From: Niveispirillum cyanobacteriorum
GTDB taxonomy: Bacteria > Pseudomonadota > Alphaproteobacteria > Azospirillales > Azospirillaceae
Direction of reading: 5' to 3'
Length of the DNA: 64,000 bases
NCBI RefSeq assembly: GCF_002868735.1
Contig: NZ_CP025611.1
Span: 2,598,501-2,662,500 of the forward strand
In this document: piece by piece, positions 28,943-39,364 of the stretch
Layout: every line of letters begins with the position of its first letter
How positions within the stretch are numbered: position 1 is the stretch's first letter
The notes under the pieces: generated by a model
Told to the model about the DNA's origin: nothing
Seen by the model: only the letters and a program-made list of their open reading frames with translations
Database searches by the model: none
Made by a program: the position numbers and the translations under genes

Positions 28943-29539
28943 ATGCAGAAGAACCGGCCCAACCTCTCCTTCGATTTCCGGGAAGCACCGCGCGCTCACC
29001 TGCGCGCGTGCGACAATCCCGGTTGCCGGGAGGCCGGGGAGCATCGGGCACCCAAGGGCCGGGACAAGCTGAACGAATATTACTGGTTCTGCCTGGACCA
29101 TGTCCGTGACTACAACAAGTCGTGGGACTTCTATGCCGGTATGTCCCAGGACGAGATCGAGCGTCATGTGCGCCAGGATACGACCTGGCAGCGCCCTTCC
29201 TGGCCCATGGGCGACTGGCGCACGCATGAGCGGCGCACCCGCAACAAGGTGTTCAATGGCGGCTTCGCCTTTGGCGCCGACTGGTCGGGGGAGGAGGGTG
29301 AAACCCGCCGCAGCGCCCCGCGCCCGAAGGCCCGCACGGCAGAGGAAGAGGCGCTGATGGCGCTGGATCTTCCGCCCGATGCGGATTTCGCCACCATCAA
29401 AGCCCGCTACCGCCAGCTTGCCAAACAATATCACCCCGACGCCAATGGCGGGGCGAAGGAGGCAGAGGAGCGGTTGAAATCCATCAACCAGGCCTACACA
29501 ACCCTGAAAGCCGCCTTTGGCGGACAACAGTCCGACTAG
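28943..29539 (+). CDS. J-domain protein with N-terminal Cys/His motif
   Basis: 198 aa. The C-terminal ~65 residues are a J domain (LPPDADFATIKARYRQL, HPD in KQYHPDANGG, ending INQAYTTLKAAF). The N-terminus carries Cys23, Cys28, Cys50 and His53 (ACDNPGC and WFCLDH), plausibly a zinc site, plus a conserved aromatic segment RDYNKSWDFYAGMS. It lacks the G/F and zinc-finger regions of DnaJ. It lies 42 bp upstream of cobS, the order commonly seen in alphaproteobacteria. A chaperone role for CobS/CobT is an inference from context. Confidence 0.87.
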   Translation: MQKNRPNLSFDFREAPRAHLRACDNPGCREAGEHRAPKGRDKLNEYYWFCLDHVRDYNKSWDFYAGMSQDEIERHVRQDTTWQRPSWPMGDWRTHERRTRNKVFNGGFAFGADWSGEEGETRRSAPRPKARTAEEEALMALDLPPDADFATIKARYRQLAKQYHPDANGGAKEAEERLKSINQAYTTLKAAFGGQQSD

Positions 29540-29581
29540 GCCTGACAGACCCCGGCATCAGAGATCAGAAGCAGCGCAAGA

Positions 29582-30586
29582 ATGGCACCCGACATGGTTT
29601 CCAACAGCACGGCCACCCATCCCGAACTGCCCGACATCACCGTGTCCGTGCGCGAGGTTTTCGGCATCGACAGTGACATGCGTGTCCCGGCCTTTTCCGT
29701 CGCCACGGAACATGTGCCGGAGCGGGACAAGGCCTATCGCTTCGACCGCGAGACGACGATGGCCATCCTGGCCGGCTTCGCCTACAACCGCCGCGTCATG
29801 ATCCAGGGCTATCACGGCACCGGCAAGTCGACCCATATCGAACAGGTCGCGGCCCGTCTGAACTGGCCCTGCATCCGCGTCAACCTGGACAGCCATATCA
29901 GCCGTATCGACCTGATCGGCAAGGACGCCATCGTCCTGCGTGATGGCAAGCAGGTGACGGAATATCGCGAAGGCATCCTGCCCTGGGCGCTTCAGCACGC
30001 CTGTGCCGTTGTTTTCGACGAATATGATGCCGGTCGCCCCGACGTGATGTTCGTGATCCAGCGCGTGCTGGAGCTGGAAGGCAAGCTGACCCTGCTGGAC
30101 CAGAACAAGGTCATCCGCCCGCATCCGGCCTTCCGCCTGTTCGCGACGGCCAACACGGTCGGCCTGGGCGATACGACGGGCCTTTATCATGGTACCCAGC
30201 AGATCAACCAGGGCCAGATGGACCGCTGGAACATCGTGGCAACCCTGAATTACCTGCCGCATGCCGACGAGGTGCGGATCATCCTGGCCAAGGTGTCGGA
30301 TTACGACACGGACGAGAAGCGCGGCACCGTGGCGGCCATGGTCCGGCTGGCCGAAATGACCCGCAGCGGCTTCATCGCTGGTGACATTTCCACGGTGATG
30401 AGCCCGCGTACCGTTATCACCTGGGCCCAGAACGCGGCGATTTTCGGCGGCGATGTTGGTTTTGCCTTCCGTGTTTCCTTCCTGAACAAGTGTGACGAGG
30501 TCGAGCGCGCCACCGTTGCGGAATATTATCAGCGCTGCTTCGGCCAGGAATTGCCGACAGGTGCATTCAAAGGCACGCTCGTCTAA
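29582..30586 (+). CDS. cobS: Cobaltochelatase subunit CobS
   Basis: 334 aa MoxR-type AAA+ ATPase. Walker [10 protein letters not shown] at 76-84, Walker B AVVFDEYD, sensor [11 protein letters not shown]. Works with CobT and CobN to insert cobalt into hydrogenobyrinic acid a,c-diamide in aerobic cobalamin synthesis. Usually cobS and cobT are nearly contiguous; here two small secreted-protein genes and a terminator lie between them. Confidence 0.96.
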   Translation: MAPDMVSNSTATHPELPDITVSVREVFGIDSDMRVPAFSVATEHVPERDKAYRFDRETTMAILAGFAYNRRVMIQGYHGTGKSTHIEQVAARLNWPCIRVNLDSHISRIDLIGKDAIVLRDGKQVTEYREGILPWALQHACAVVFDEYDAGRPDVMFVIQRVLELEGKLTLLDQNKVIRPHPAFRLFATANTVGLGDTTGLYHGTQQINQGQMDRWNIVATLNYLPHADEVRIILAKVSDYDTDEKRGTVAAMVRLAEMTRSGFIAGDISTVMSPRTVITWAQNAAIFGGDVGFAFRVSFLNKCDEVERATVAEYYQRCFGQELPTGAFKGTLV

Positions 30587-30608
30587 GCATAAACCTCTGA
30601 AGATTTAC

Positions 30609-30642
30609 AAGGCGGCTGCATCAACGATGTGGCCGCCTTTTT
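30609..30642 (+). terminator. Rho-independent terminator of cobS
   Basis: AAGGCGGC (30609-30616) pairs with GCCGCCTT (30632-30639). Inner TGCA/TGTG partly extends it, and a T-run TTTTT follows. It lies 22 bp after the cobS stop, so the downstream genes need their own promoter. Confidence 0.85.
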
Positions 30643-30824
30643 CATTCAGCTATTTATTTGCAAAACTGCAATGAATTAACATGTTTAACATTCAATCTAT
30701 CTAGCATGCCTTTCGACTCTGCCTTTCGTATTATCAATTGGTTGCGGCGCGGCAATTGCCCACGCATCAAATATCCGTTATTGTATGTCTTGGGGCATGT
30801 ATTGTTACTTTGGAGAATGCGACG

Positions 30825-31121
30825 ATGAAGAAGTTTGGATTGGGGGTGGCCGCACTGATGTTGGCCGCTCAGCCGTTCGTGGCCGGTCTTGCCATGGCAC
30901 AGGCTGCACCGGCGGGTGATGCCCCGGCTGCTGCTGGCGCTGTTGCTGCTGATGATGCCAACAAGGAAATCTGCAAGGGCGAAAAGCCGACGGGCACCCG
31001 TCTGGCCAAGAAGAAGGTCTGCCGCACCAAGGCGGAGTGGGACGAGTTCTACCGTCTGCAGCGCGCCGAGACGGAGCAGATGCAGCGTAACGATATGGCG
31101 ATTAAGACGCCCAAGGGCTGA
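30825..31121 (+). CDS. Small secreted protein with CRTKAEW motif, copy 1
   Basis: 98 aa from the ATG at 30825 (GGAG upstream). Signal peptide ~1-25 ending LAMA. An Ala-rich linker leads to a ~50-residue conserved domain: ICKGEKPTGTRL, KKVCRTKAEWDEFYRL, then AETEQMQRND. Two Cys about 18 apart could form one disulfide in the periplasm. It is a tandem paralog of the next gene. Proteins with this motif occur in sphingomonads and relatives, but no function is known to me. The ~180-bp AT-rich region upstream probably contains its promoter. Confidence 0.8.
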   Translation: MKKFGLGVAALMLAAQPFVAGLAMAQAAPAGDAPAAAGAVAADDANKEICKGEKPTGTRLAKKKVCRTKAEWDEFYRLQRAETEQMQRNDMAIKTPKG

Positions 31122-31255
31122 TCACATGTTGCGCGATGGCGGGCCGCGATGGGGCGGCCCGTATCAACGGCAGGGGCGGCACGCCTCCCCCGTCGTTGTC
31201 CATCGGGCATGACATGACCGGGCCTGGGCAAATCCATCAACAGGGGAGGAAGCAC

Positions 31256-31531
31256 ATGCGCGGTTCTGTATCTTTTGTAATGGCTCTGGCCCTTACGGTC
31301 GCACCGGCTTTTGCCGTCCAGGCCCAGTCGGGCAGCGGGCAGGCCCCTGCGGCAACGACCGCATCGGAAGCCGACAAGCAGATCTGCAAGAAGGAAAAGG
31401 AGACGGGAAGCCGTCTCGCCGCCAAGAAGGTGTGCCGCACCAAGGCGGAATGGGATGAGTTCTACCGCCTGCAGCGGGCGGAGACCGAGCAGATGCAGCG
31501 CAACGACGCCGCTTCCAAGACACCCAAGTAA
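31256..31531 (+). CDS. Small secreted protein with CRTKAEW motif, copy 2
   Basis: 91 aa with GGGGAGGA 6 nt before the ATG. Signal peptide ~1-23 (cleavage after VQA). The mature domain repeats copy 1 nearly exactly (ICKKEKETGSRL, KKVCRTKAEW, EQMQRND), with identical Cys spacing. Signal peptides and linkers have diverged, so this is an older tandem duplication with selection on the C-terminal domain. It is followed by cobT after 128 bp. Confidence 0.8.
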   Translation: MRGSVSFVMALALTVAPAFAVQAQSGSGQAPAATTASEADKQICKKEKETGSRLAAKKVCRTKAEWDEFYRLQRAETEQMQRNDAASKTPK

Positions 31532-31659
31532 GCTCTCTTCCTGCCCGGCATGAGCGGGACGGATAGGCGACCTTGGCAAAATGGTTGGGTATGATCACAC
31601 CCATCCGTTATTGTTGCTGTGCGCCCTGTCGATGCGGGCGGATGGAACAGTGACGGATC

Positions 31660-33549
31660 ATGACCCAGGAAAGCCCCCTTGAGACCTTCAAGCGCGCCAC
31701 CACCGCCACCGTGCGGGCCCTGGCGGACCGCAAGGATCTGGTGGTGGGCTTCTCCTCTGAACCGGCCGGCGTGGCGGGCACCCGCGTGCGGGTACCACTG
31801 CCACCCCGCGATCTGAACCCCCGCGAACTGGCGCATGTGCGAGGGTCGGCGGATGCCGCGGCCCTGCGCCTGCGTCACCACAACGCCGCCATCCATGCCA
31901 ACCGCATGCCGGTCAGTGAGCAGGCCCGCTTGTCGTATGAGGCGCTGGAACAGGCGCGGGTGGAGGCAATCGGCGCCACCCAGATGCGGGGCGTGGCCGG
32001 CAATCTGGCCGCCAACCTGGAGGAGAAGTACCGCAAGGCGGGCTTCGACCGGCTGAACGATCCTGAACAGGTGCCGGTGCCCGACGTGCTGCGCCTGCTG
32101 GCGCGCGAAGCCATGACCGGCGCCCCGCCGCCCGAAAGCGCGCGAGCCGCCGTGGATCTGTGGCGGCAGAAGGTGGCCGACAAGCTGGGCGCCGGCCTGG
32201 ACAAGCTGTCGGACGTCATGGAGGACCAGGACGCCTATGCCAAGGCTGTTCGCCGCCTGCTGTCCGACATGGATATGGAAGTGGGGGCCGAGCCGGAAAG
32301 CGAAGAGGGCGAGCAGGACAATGCACCTGAAAGCCCCGATGCTGGCGACAGCGATAAGGAGATGGACAGCCAGGGCGGCCAGCAGCAGTCCGGCGAAGAC
32401 CAGTCGCAGGAAATGCAGGAGCAGCAGCAACAGCAGCGCCGGTCCGAGGACGCCGCCGAGGGCGAGGATGGCGAGAAGGCCGAGGGTGAGCTGAGCGAGG
32501 GCGAAGGGTCCGAAGAGCCGGGCAATCCTGGACAGCAGCCGCGCCCCGAACGCGCCCGAAATGAACCTGACGCCGGCACCTACAAGCCCTATACCACCGC
32601 CTTTGACGAGGTGGTGGATGCCGCCGACCTGTGTGATCCCGATGAACTGACCCGCCTACGCCTGATGCTGGACCAGCAGTTGCAGCATCTGCAGGGCGTG
32701 ATTTCAAAGCTGGCCAACCGCCTGCAGCGCCGCCTGCTGGCCAAGCAGACGCGGTCGTGGGAGTTTGACCTGGAAGAAGGCATGCTGGACGCGGCGCGTC
32801 TGGCCCGCGTCGTCATCAACCCGACCGTTCCCCTCTCCTTCAAGCGGGAGAATGAGACGGATTTCCGCGATACCGTCGTCACCCTGCTGATCGACAATTC
32901 CGGGTCGATGCGTGGGCGCCCCATCTCCATCGCGGCGATGAGTGCTGACATTCTATCGCGCACCCTGGAACGCTGTGGCGTGAAGGTAGAGATACTGGGC
33001 TTCACGACGCGCGCCTGGAAAGGCGGGCAGTCACGTGAACGCTGGATCGCGGCTGGAAAGCTGCCGCAGCCGGGCCGCCTGAACGATCTGCGTCATATCA
33101 TCTATAAGGGGGCGGATGCCCCCTGGCGCCGCGTGCGCCGCAATCTGGGCCTGATGCTGCGCGAAGGCATCCTGAAGGAAAATATCGACGGTGAGGCGTT
33201 GATGTGGGCGCATCAGCGCCTGCTAGGCCGCCCTGAACAGCGCCGCATCCTGATGGTGATCAGCGATGGCGCACCCGTGGATGACAGCACCCTGTCAGTC
33301 AATAACGGCTCCTACCTGGAAAAGCACCTGCGCGCCGTCATCGATTGGATCGAAACCAAAAGCCCGGTGGAACTGGTTGCCATCGGTATCGGCCATGACG
33401 TCACGCGCTATTACCGGCGCGCCGTTACCATCATCGATGCCGAACAGCTGGGCGGCACCATGATGGAAAAGCTGGCGGAGCTGTTCGACGAGGACAGCCG
33501 CCGTGGTTGGGGCGCTGCCCCTCGCCGCGCGGCGGGCGGACGGCGCTGA
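31660..33549 (+). CDS. cobT: Cobaltochelatase subunit CobT
   Basis: 629 aa. An N-terminal helical region, a long acidic Glu/Gln/Ser-rich linker (~205-295), then a von Willebrand A domain with MIDAS motif [10 protein letters not shown]. Late segments [15 protein letters not shown] and [15 protein letters not shown] are typical of CobT. Partner of CobS in the ATP-driven cobaltochelatase. It is separated from cobS by ~1.07 kb. The tRNA-Arg gene follows convergently after 17 bp. Confidence 0.96.
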   Translation: MTQESPLETFKRATTATVRALADRKDLVVGFSSEPAGVAGTRVRVPLPPRDLNPRELAHVRGSADAAALRLRHHNAAIHANRMPVSEQARLSYEALEQARVEAIGATQMRGVAGNLAANLEEKYRKAGFDRLNDPEQVPVPDVLRLLAREAMTGAPPPESARAAVDLWRQKVADKLGAGLDKLSDVMEDQDAYAKAVRRLLSDMDMEVGAEPESEEGEQDNAPESPDAGDSDKEMDSQGGQQQSGEDQSQEMQEQQQQQRRSEDAAEGEDGEKAEGELSEGEGSEEPGNPGQQPRPERARNEPDAGTYKPYTTAFDEVVDAADLCDPDELTRLRLMLDQQLQHLQGVISKLANRLQRRLLAKQTRSWEFDLEEGMLDAARLARVVINPTVPLSFKRENETDFRDTVVTLLIDNSGSMRGRPISIAAMSADILSRTLERCGVKVEILGFTTRAWKGGQSRERWIAAGKLPQPGRLNDLRHIIYKGADAPWRRVRRNLGLMLREGILKENIDGEALMWAHQRLLGRPEQRRILMVISDGAPVDDSTLSVNNGSYLEKHLRAVIDWIETKSPVELVAIGIGHDVTRYYRRAVTIIDAEQLGGTMMEKLAELFDEDSRRGWGAAPRRAAGGRR

Positions 33550-33566
33550 TTTCAGGCGGGGAAATG

Positions 33567-33643
33567 TGGCGCGCCCGGCAGGACTCGAACCTGCTGCCTC
33601 CAGTTTAGGAAACCGGCGCTCTATCCTGATGAGCTACGGACGC
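33567..33643 (-). tRNA. tRNA-Arg (anticodon CCT)
   Basis: Cloverleaf on the minus strand. Acceptor GCGTCCG pairs with CGGGCGC (one G-U), D stem GCTC/GAGC, anticodon stem CCGGT/ACTGG around the loop TTCCTAA, T arm GCAGG-TTCGAGT-CCTGC, discriminator G and an encoded CCA (33569-33567). It reads AGG codons. 77 nt including CCA. Confidence 0.96.
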
Positions 33644-33676
33644 CAACCACGCCCCCCATATAGCGGCAATCGCGCC

Positions 33677-33722
33677 GCCGGGAAAGCCCCCATGGACCGG
33701 TTCCAGGGGGGGCTTTCCCGGC
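33677..33722 (-). terminator. Terminator-like hairpin downstream of the chemoreceptor gene
   Basis: Perfect 15-bp stem GCCGGGAAAGCCCCC (33677-33691) with its complement at 33708-33722 and a 16-nt loop. It starts 4 bp after the receptor stop. No T-run, so it may act as a 3'-end stabiliser. It also separates the receptor from the tRNA. Confidence 0.55.
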
Positions 33723-33726
33723 GGGG

Positions 33727-36672
33727 TCACTTCTTGTAGGCGAGGCGCAGGTTGCCCCAGCGGCGGCCGGCGACGATGATGGGGGCATCAACCTCCTTCA
33801 TGCGCACCACCTGTCCGCCGCCCATGTTGCGCATGTAGGCCTGCATCAGGAAGGGGCGGCTGTTGCGGCTGGCGGCCATGCCGGCCCGGTCGTCAAAGAT
33901 GCGGCGGTTGCGGCAATGGCCGATATTCCAGTCACGGTCACCGGGTCGCGGTGCCTCGCTGAATTTGGCGTTATGGGTGGGCAGATAGCCGATGCCTGTC
34001 ACCGCAGCACAGAACTGCACCGACGGGTCGAGCTTCAGCACCGGCTCCTGGATGGGGGGGAACAGTTGGTCCGTAAGGGCAGTGAAGGGCGCAATGAACT
34101 GCTCGGGGTCGGAGCCTGGTACAAGATGCAGTTCGGTGGAGAACAGATCATCCTCGCTGATCCGTCCTGCGGCCAAAGCCTCCGACAGGGCAACCCCCAG
34201 CTTTGCAGCTGTGTCCTGTGCAGCGGTCACGAACAGCGACTCGGCGTTCACCAGTTGCTGGACAAAGCCGTTCAGCGCCTCCTGTTCCTGCGTGCGCGGT
34301 TCGAAATTCACATGCAGACCCAACTCGCTGGAACCCACCAGCCGCGTGGACAAGGTCCCCAAATTGGCCAAAGTCAGCTGTGCCCGTGCGCCGGGATCGA
34401 CCTTCAGCCCCGCCGGTAGGGTCAGCAGCGCACCATCCACCGACAGGTCAAGCACCCGGACATCCCAGTTGCCACCGCCGGACACCAGACGGGCGGGCAG
34501 GTCGGTGGGGATGCGGTCATTGCCGCGCCGGTCGCCGGCCACCGATTGCCGCAGGGTAGTCAGCAGCCGTGTGCGCAGGGCGGAGACCGACCGCTGGGTA
34601 TCGCCGACCCGCGCCTGGACCTCCCCCGTCACCTGACTGGCTTCGTCCACATCGCCGCTGATCCTTGCCACGCTCTGGCTGACCTGGGCGGCACCGCTGG
34701 CCGATTCCTCGGCGTTGCGACCGATCTCGGCACTGGCGGCGGACTGTTCCTCCACGGCGGCGGCGGTGGCCGTGGCCGTGTGGTTGATCTCTTCCACCAC
34801 GCGGATCACTGCATTGATGCCATCGACGCTGCCTTCTACCGCGGCATGCACGGCCTCAATCCGCTTGGCGATATCCTCGGTCGCATTTCGGGTCTGGTTG
34901 GACAGGCTTTTCACCTCCGATGCGACCACCGCAAAGCCCTTGCCGGCATCACCGGCGCGCGCGGCCTCAATCGTGGCATTCAGGGCCAGAAGGTTTGTCT
35001 GCTCCGCGATTTCGGCGATCAGGCCGACGACGGCGCGGATCTCGCCCGTCGCTTCCGACATGCGGGAAACCGCACCTTGCGCGTCGCGGGCGCTGGCGAC
35101 CGCACGGGCCACGACCTGATTGGACAGGCTGGCTTGCCGTGCGATCTCGGTTCCCGAAACCCCCAACTCCTCCGTCGCGGCGGCCACGTTCTGGGCATTG
35201 GCGGAGGTCTGTTCGGCAATCGAGGACAGCAGCACGGCGTTTTCCCGTACCGATCCGATGGCATGGCTTAGTTGATCCATGCCACCCACCACGCGCTGAC
35301 AGCTCTGTTCCACACCCTGCCATGTCGCAATCAGGTCGGTTTCGATGGCGTCGCAGGTTTCCAGCAGACGCTGGCGCGTCTCGGCCCTCGACTTGGCCTC
35401 TGCCACCTGCCGTTCCTCCCGCGCGAAGGCCAGCTTGGCCCGGGTGGCGCGCAGCTGTCCGAACACGCCCTTGAACTCTCGCGCGTCGGGCATGTCGATG
35501 GGTTGATCCATGCGTCCGGCGGCAATGGCGTCGAAGGCGTTGCGCATGGCGGCCATGGGTCGGCGGATGGTCAGCAGCAGCCAGAAGCCGGCGGCTGCCG
35601 TCACCGCGAGACCGATGATGCCGATGACCGACTGGATCAGAAGCAGTCTGTTATGCTCCGCTTCGCTCTCGTCCAGCGCCTCCGGTCCATGCGCCAACTG
35701 GATTTCGGCCAGTTGGCTGATGATGTCGGAAACAGGGTCGATGGTCTGGTACAACCTATCCTTCACCAGCATGTCAAGCGTACTGCGATCTTGCGCTTTC
35801 ATGGCGGCGCGCAGGGCATCGACTGTGGCGTCTGCGGCGCCCAGCAGCGGAGAAACCTTCGCAATTAAGGTGCGTTCATCATCATCCATGTCGGAACTGG
35901 TGAAATCGCCCCATTCCTTTTTGATGTCGGCATGCGCCTTATCGATCGACTTAATGCCTTCTTCCCATGTGAAGTTGCCGTTACGGACTTTGTGCGAGGC
36001 ATCGACGATGAACACGGCATAGGCATCGGACACGATCTTGAGCCGACGCATGTGCACGACGGCTTCCTCGTTCAGATGCGACATGCGGGCATGGCCATCA
36101 TCAATGCCCTTCATCCCAATGCCGCCGATCACCAATTGCAGGATCAGCATCATGGAGAAGGCCAGGATCAGACGCCCGCGCACGGAATTGAACCAATGGG
36201 TGGCGGTGGCCAGCAGACCTGTACCCTGTACGCTGCCCCCCCGGACCTGACGGTTTCCGGCGTTGCCGCTCCGCATGGCCCCATAAAGACTTTCCGCTGC
36301 TGCCACATCGGCCCTCGACGGCTTAGACCGGATGGAGATGTAACCCGTGACCTGCCCATCCTCCAGCGTCGGGGTGACATTGGCCCGAACCCAGTAATGG
36401 TCCCCGTTCTTACACCGGTTCTTGACCAGCCCTTCCCAGGGCCGGCCTGCCTTCACTGTGGCCCAAAGATCGGCAAAGGCCTCTTTCGGCATGTCGGGAT
36501 GGCGAATGACATTGTGCGGCGCGCCCAGCAATTCCTGTTCGGAAAAGCCGCTGATGGCGATGAAGGCATCATTGACGAAGGTGATGCGACCGGCCGGGTC
36601 GGTCTTCGACACCAACAGGTCGCCATCCGTCATCTCCACTTCCCGGTTCGTGACGGGACCATTGCTGCGCAT
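33727..36672 (-). CDS. PAS-HAMP methyl-accepting chemotaxis protein with PilZ and extra C-terminal domain
   Basis: 981 aa from the ATG at 36672 (GGAG 5 nt upstream). Order: Aer-like PAS at ~15-118 ([18 protein letters not shown]), TM1 ~166-186, four-helix-bundle periplasmic region, TM2 ~343-369, HAMP. Then the MCP signalling domain with hairpin tip [19 protein letters not shown] near 560, and PilZ at ~715-805 with RGNDR (RxxxR) and DLSVDG (DxSxxG). A final ~170-residue domain ends in [16 protein letters not shown] and [16 protein letters not shown], seen in other Azospirillum-type receptors. It likely couples energy or ligand sensing and c-di-GMP to CheA. No che genes nearby. Confidence 0.9.
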   Translation of the reverse strand: MRSNGPVTNREVEMTDGDLLVSKTDPAGRITFVNDAFIAISGFSEQELLGAPHNVIRHPDMPKEAFADLWATVKAGRPWEGLVKNRCKNGDHYWVRANVTPTLEDGQVTGYISIRSKPSRADVAAAESLYGAMRSGNAGNRQVRGGSVQGTGLLATATHWFNSVRGRLILAFSMMLILQLVIGGIGMKGIDDGHARMSHLNEEAVVHMRRLKIVSDAYAVFIVDASHKVRNGNFTWEEGIKSIDKAHADIKKEWGDFTSSDMDDDERTLIAKVSPLLGAADATVDALRAAMKAQDRSTLDMLVKDRLYQTIDPVSDIISQLAEIQLAHGPEALDESEAEHNRLLLIQSVIGIIGLAVTAAAGFWLLLTIRRPMAAMRNAFDAIAAGRMDQPIDMPDAREFKGVFGQLRATRAKLAFAREERQVAEAKSRAETRQRLLETCDAIETDLIATWQGVEQSCQRVVGGMDQLSHAIGSVRENAVLLSSIAEQTSANAQNVAAATEELGVSGTEIARQASLSNQVVARAVASARDAQGAVSRMSEATGEIRAVVGLIAEIAEQTNLLALNATIEAARAGDAGKGFAVVASEVKSLSNQTRNATEDIAKRIEAVHAAVEGSVDGINAVIRVVEEINHTATATAAAVEEQSAASAEIGRNAEESASGAAQVSQSVARISGDVDEASQVTGEVQARVGDTQRSVSALRTRLLTTLRQSVAGDRRGNDRIPTDLPARLVSGGGNWDVRVLDLSVDGALLTLPAGLKVDPGARAQLTLANLGTLSTRLVGSSELGLHVNFEPRTQEQEALNGFVQQLVNAESLFVTAAQDTAAKLGVALSEALAAGRISEDDLFSTELHLVPGSDPEQFIAPFTALTDQLFPPIQEPVLKLDPSVQFCAAVTGIGYLPTHNAKFSEAPRPGDRDWNIGHCRNRRIFDDRAGMAASRNSRPFLMQAYMRNMGGGQVVRMKEVDAPIIVAGRRWGNLRLAYKK

Positions 36673-36947
36673 GCCGGCTCCATGGGGTAAATTTCCGGAT
36701 GGCGACAACTTTGTTCCAAGTGGATACGAAGAAAAATGGTTCGGATACAAAATCAAACCGCTTCAGCTTCGATATCATTAAATCAAAGGACCGCATCTCG
36801 GGGTATGATTTTTGACATCAGGTCACACGCCAGCCATCATGGTTTCCACAATAAGCGTCGGTGACATGCGTATGCTGAAATTTACGGCATTTTATTAAAC
36901 AGGCTATGGAATCACTCCTATCCAATTGGATAGTTCATAAGGACTAA

Positions 36948-38114
36948 TCACCCCAGCAACCGGGCCAGTACGGCGTTCAACCGCTCCCGCCCATCGATTG
37001 TGGCGGCCAGGACGGCTCCACGCCGTTCCAGCATGCCGTGACGGATCAGGCCCTCCAGACGGGATGGGTCGATCCAGTCCGTCAGCGGCTTGCCCGTTTC
37101 CGCGGCGAGCCGGTCCAGCGACACGCCCTCTGACAGGCGCAGACCCATCATCAGCATCTCTGTTAAGCGGTCGGCATCCGCGACGGCTTCGAATGGTTTG
37201 GCGCCGGTACCATTGGCCAGTGTCCGGTCCAGCCAGACCTCCGGCGCGCGGTGGGTGCGGGTGGCGACCTTGCCTTGGCCGGGCAGGGTCAGGCGGCCAT
37301 GTGCGCCCGGCCCGATGCCGACATAATCGCCATATCGCCAGTAGGTCAGGTTGTGACGGCTTTCCTCGCCCGGTCGCGCATGGTTCGACACTTCATAGGC
37401 GGGCAGGCCGGCGGCGTTCAGCACCTCCTGCGTGGCCGCATAAAGCTCTCCCTGCACCTCCTCCTCCGGCAGGACCAGCTCGCCACGGGCGTGCAGGGTG
37501 TGGAACTGCGTGCCCTCCTCAATGGTCAGCTGATAGAGCGACAGATGCCCGACGGCATGGTCCAGGGCGCGGGACAGTTCCTCCTGCCAGGCCGCTACCG
37601 TCTGGTTGGGCCGTGCGTAGATCAGGTCGAAGCTGTATCGGGGGAAGATGGCGCGGGCCAACCCGATGGCGGTCAGTGCTTCATCCGCTGAATGTCGGCG
37701 GCCCAGGGCCTTCAGGTCCGCCTCGTTCAGGGCCTGGATGCCCAGGCTGACGCGGTTGACCCCGGCGGCGCGGAAGGCGCGGAACTTGTCGGCCTCTACG
37801 CTGGTCGGGTTCGCCTCCAGCGTCACTTCCGTCCCGGCGGGCAGGCCCCAGCGCTCATCCGCCCGCCTCAGAATGGCTTCCACGGTGGAGGGGGGCATCA
37901 GCGACGGGGTACCCCCGCCGAAGAAGACGGAAGTCAGGGTACGGCCCGGTGTCAGGTCGGCGAAATGATCCAGTTCCCGCAGCATGGCCTCGGCCCAGCG
38001 CGGTTGATCCACCTTTTCCCGGACATGGGAATTGAAGTCGCAATAAGGGCATTTGGACGCGCAGAACGGCCAATGCACATACAGCGCGAAACCCGGATCG
38101 GGCGGGGTACGCAT
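36948..38114 (-). CDS. hemW: Radical SAM heme chaperone HemW
   Basis: 388 aa from the ATG at 38114. The radical-SAM cluster CASKCPYC (Cys18, 22, 25) follows YVHWPF. FFGGGTPSLMP is the SAM-binding glycine motif. The HemW-type HNLTYWRYGDYVGIGPGAHG is present; the HNxxYW motif separates HemW from coproporphyrinogen III dehydrogenase HemN. Inserts heme into respiratory proteins. An upstream in-frame ATG at 38156 precedes family homology and is not preferred. It lies 11 bp downstream of nth, so the two are an operon. Confidence 0.92.
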   Translation of the reverse strand: MRTPPDPGFALYVHWPFCASKCPYCDFNSHVREKVDQPRWAEAMLRELDHFADLTPGRTLTSVFFGGGTPSLMPPSTVEAILRRADERWGLPAGTEVTLEANPTSVEADKFRAFRAAGVNRVSLGIQALNEADLKALGRRHSADEALTAIGLARAIFPRYSFDLIYARPNQTVAAWQEELSRALDHAVGHLSLYQLTIEEGTQFHTLHARGELVLPEEEVQGELYAATQEVLNAAGLPAYEVSNHARPGEESRHNLTYWRYGDYVGIGPGAHGRLTLPGQGKVATRTHRAPEVWLDRTLANGTGAKPFEAVADADRLTEMLMMGLRLSEGVSLDRLAAETGKPLTDWIDPSRLEGLIRHGMLERRGAVLAATIDGRERLNAVLARLLG

Positions 38115-38125
38115 CAAAAAACTTC

Positions 38126-38770
38126 CTATTCCAGCACCTTGGCTTCGAACCCGCAAAGATCACGGACGACACAGGCGGGGCAATCCGGCTTGCGCGCCTT
38201 GCAGACATAACGCCCGTGCAGGATCAGCCAATGGTGCGCGTTCAGACGCCAGGTCTTGGGCACCCGCTTCAGCAGGGACTGTTCCACCGCATCGACATCC
38301 TTGCCGGGCGCCAGACCGGTGCGGTTGGAAACGCGGAAGATATGGGTATCGACAGCGATGGTCGGCTCCCCAAAGGCAGTATTCAACACGACATTGGCCG
38401 TCTTGCGCCCCACACCGGGCAGTTCCTCCAGGCTTTCGCGGTCGCGCGGCACTTCACCGCCATGTTTGGCCAGCAGGATCTCTGACAGCTTGATGGTGTT
38501 GGCGGCCTTGTTCTTATAAAGGCCGATGGTCTTGATATGGTCACGCACCACCGCCTCGCCCAGGGCCACCATGGCGGCCGGGTTGTCGGCTTTTTCGAAC
38601 AGCGCGCGGGTCGCCTTGTTCACGCCGACATCGGTGGCCTGGGCCGACAGGACGACGGCCACCAGCAGCGTATAGGGGTTGGAATATTCCAGCTCCGTCT
38701 TCGGTTCCGGATTGGCTTCCGACAGGCGGCGGAAGAATTCGTCGATGGCGGCGCGCTTCAAGGGGGGCAT
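38126..38770 (-). CDS. nth: Endonuclease III
   Basis: 214 aa. Helix-hairpin-helix LPGVGRKTANVVL with the catalytic Lys, then AVDTHIFRVSNR with the catalytic Asp. The [4Fe-4S] loop Cys190-x6-Cys197-x2-Cys200-x5-Cys206 is complete. It removes oxidised pyrimidines and cleaves the AP site. First gene of the nth-hemW pair. Confidence 0.96.
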   Translation of the reverse strand: MPPLKRAAIDEFFRRLSEANPEPKTELEYSNPYTLLVAVVLSAQATDVGVNKATRALFEKADNPAAMVALGEAVVRDHIKTIGLYKNKAANTIKLSEILLAKHGGEVPRDRESLEELPGVGRKTANVVLNTAFGEPTIAVDTHIFRVSNRTGLAPGKDVDAVEQSLLKRVPKTWRLNAHHWLILHGRYVCKARKPDCPACVVRDLCGFEAKVLE

Positions 38771-38869
38771 CCGGGCGGGGGAGGGGGGACGCTTAACATA
38801 GTTGGCGGGACAGCCTGTCGCAATCGCCCCACCTTGCCGGGCTGCTGTCTGCGTCCTATCGTCTGTGTC

Positions 38870-39364
38870 ATGAATGATGCGGTCGCTCCATCAACCGATG
38901 GCACGGTCCTGTTCCGGGCCGTGATCCATCCCCATCGCAGCCTGAGCCCGGCGGGGTTCCGGCGCCTGATGTGGTGCGTCGGCGGGTTGAGCCTGGGGGC
39001 TGGTGTTGCCTTCTACCTGTCAGGGGCCTGGCCCATCATCGGCTTCATGGGGGTGGATGTTGCCATCCTTTATTGGGCGTTCAAAGCCAGTTACCGCAGC
39101 GGTCATGCGTATGAGACGGTGGAGCTGACCGACCGGGCGCTGACGGTTGAACGTATCGACCCGTCGAACCGGCGGCAGGTCTGGACCCTGGCGCCGGGCT
39201 GGCTGCGCGTGCATCTGGATGAACCGCTGCGGCCCGGCAGCCAGATCACCCTGGCCAGCCATGGGCGGCATCTCGTGGTGGGGAGTTACCTGTCACCGGA
39301 CGAACGCCGCGACTTCGCCGATGCCCTGCGTAACGCGCTTGAGCGCTGGCGCGGCGTCAGGTGA
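38870..39364 (+). CDS. DUF2244 family membrane protein
   Basis: 164 aa from the ATG at 38870. Two closely spaced TM helices (~31-50 and 52-70; LMWCVGGLSLGAG, MGVDVAILYWAFKASY). A cytosolic beta-rich part follows with ELTDRALTVERIDP and SYLSPDERRDFADALRNAL, the pattern of the DUF2244 family, which is often near cytochrome oxidase and nth genes. Function unknown. Divergent from nth; its end overlaps the Usp gene by 8 bp. Confidence 0.85.
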   Translation: MNDAVAPSTDGTVLFRAVIHPHRSLSPAGFRRLMWCVGGLSLGAGVAFYLSGAWPIIGFMGVDVAILYWAFKASYRSGHAYETVELTDRALTVERIDPSNRRQVWTLAPGWLRVHLDEPLRPGSQITLASHGRHLVVGSYLSPDERRDFADALRNALERWRGVR

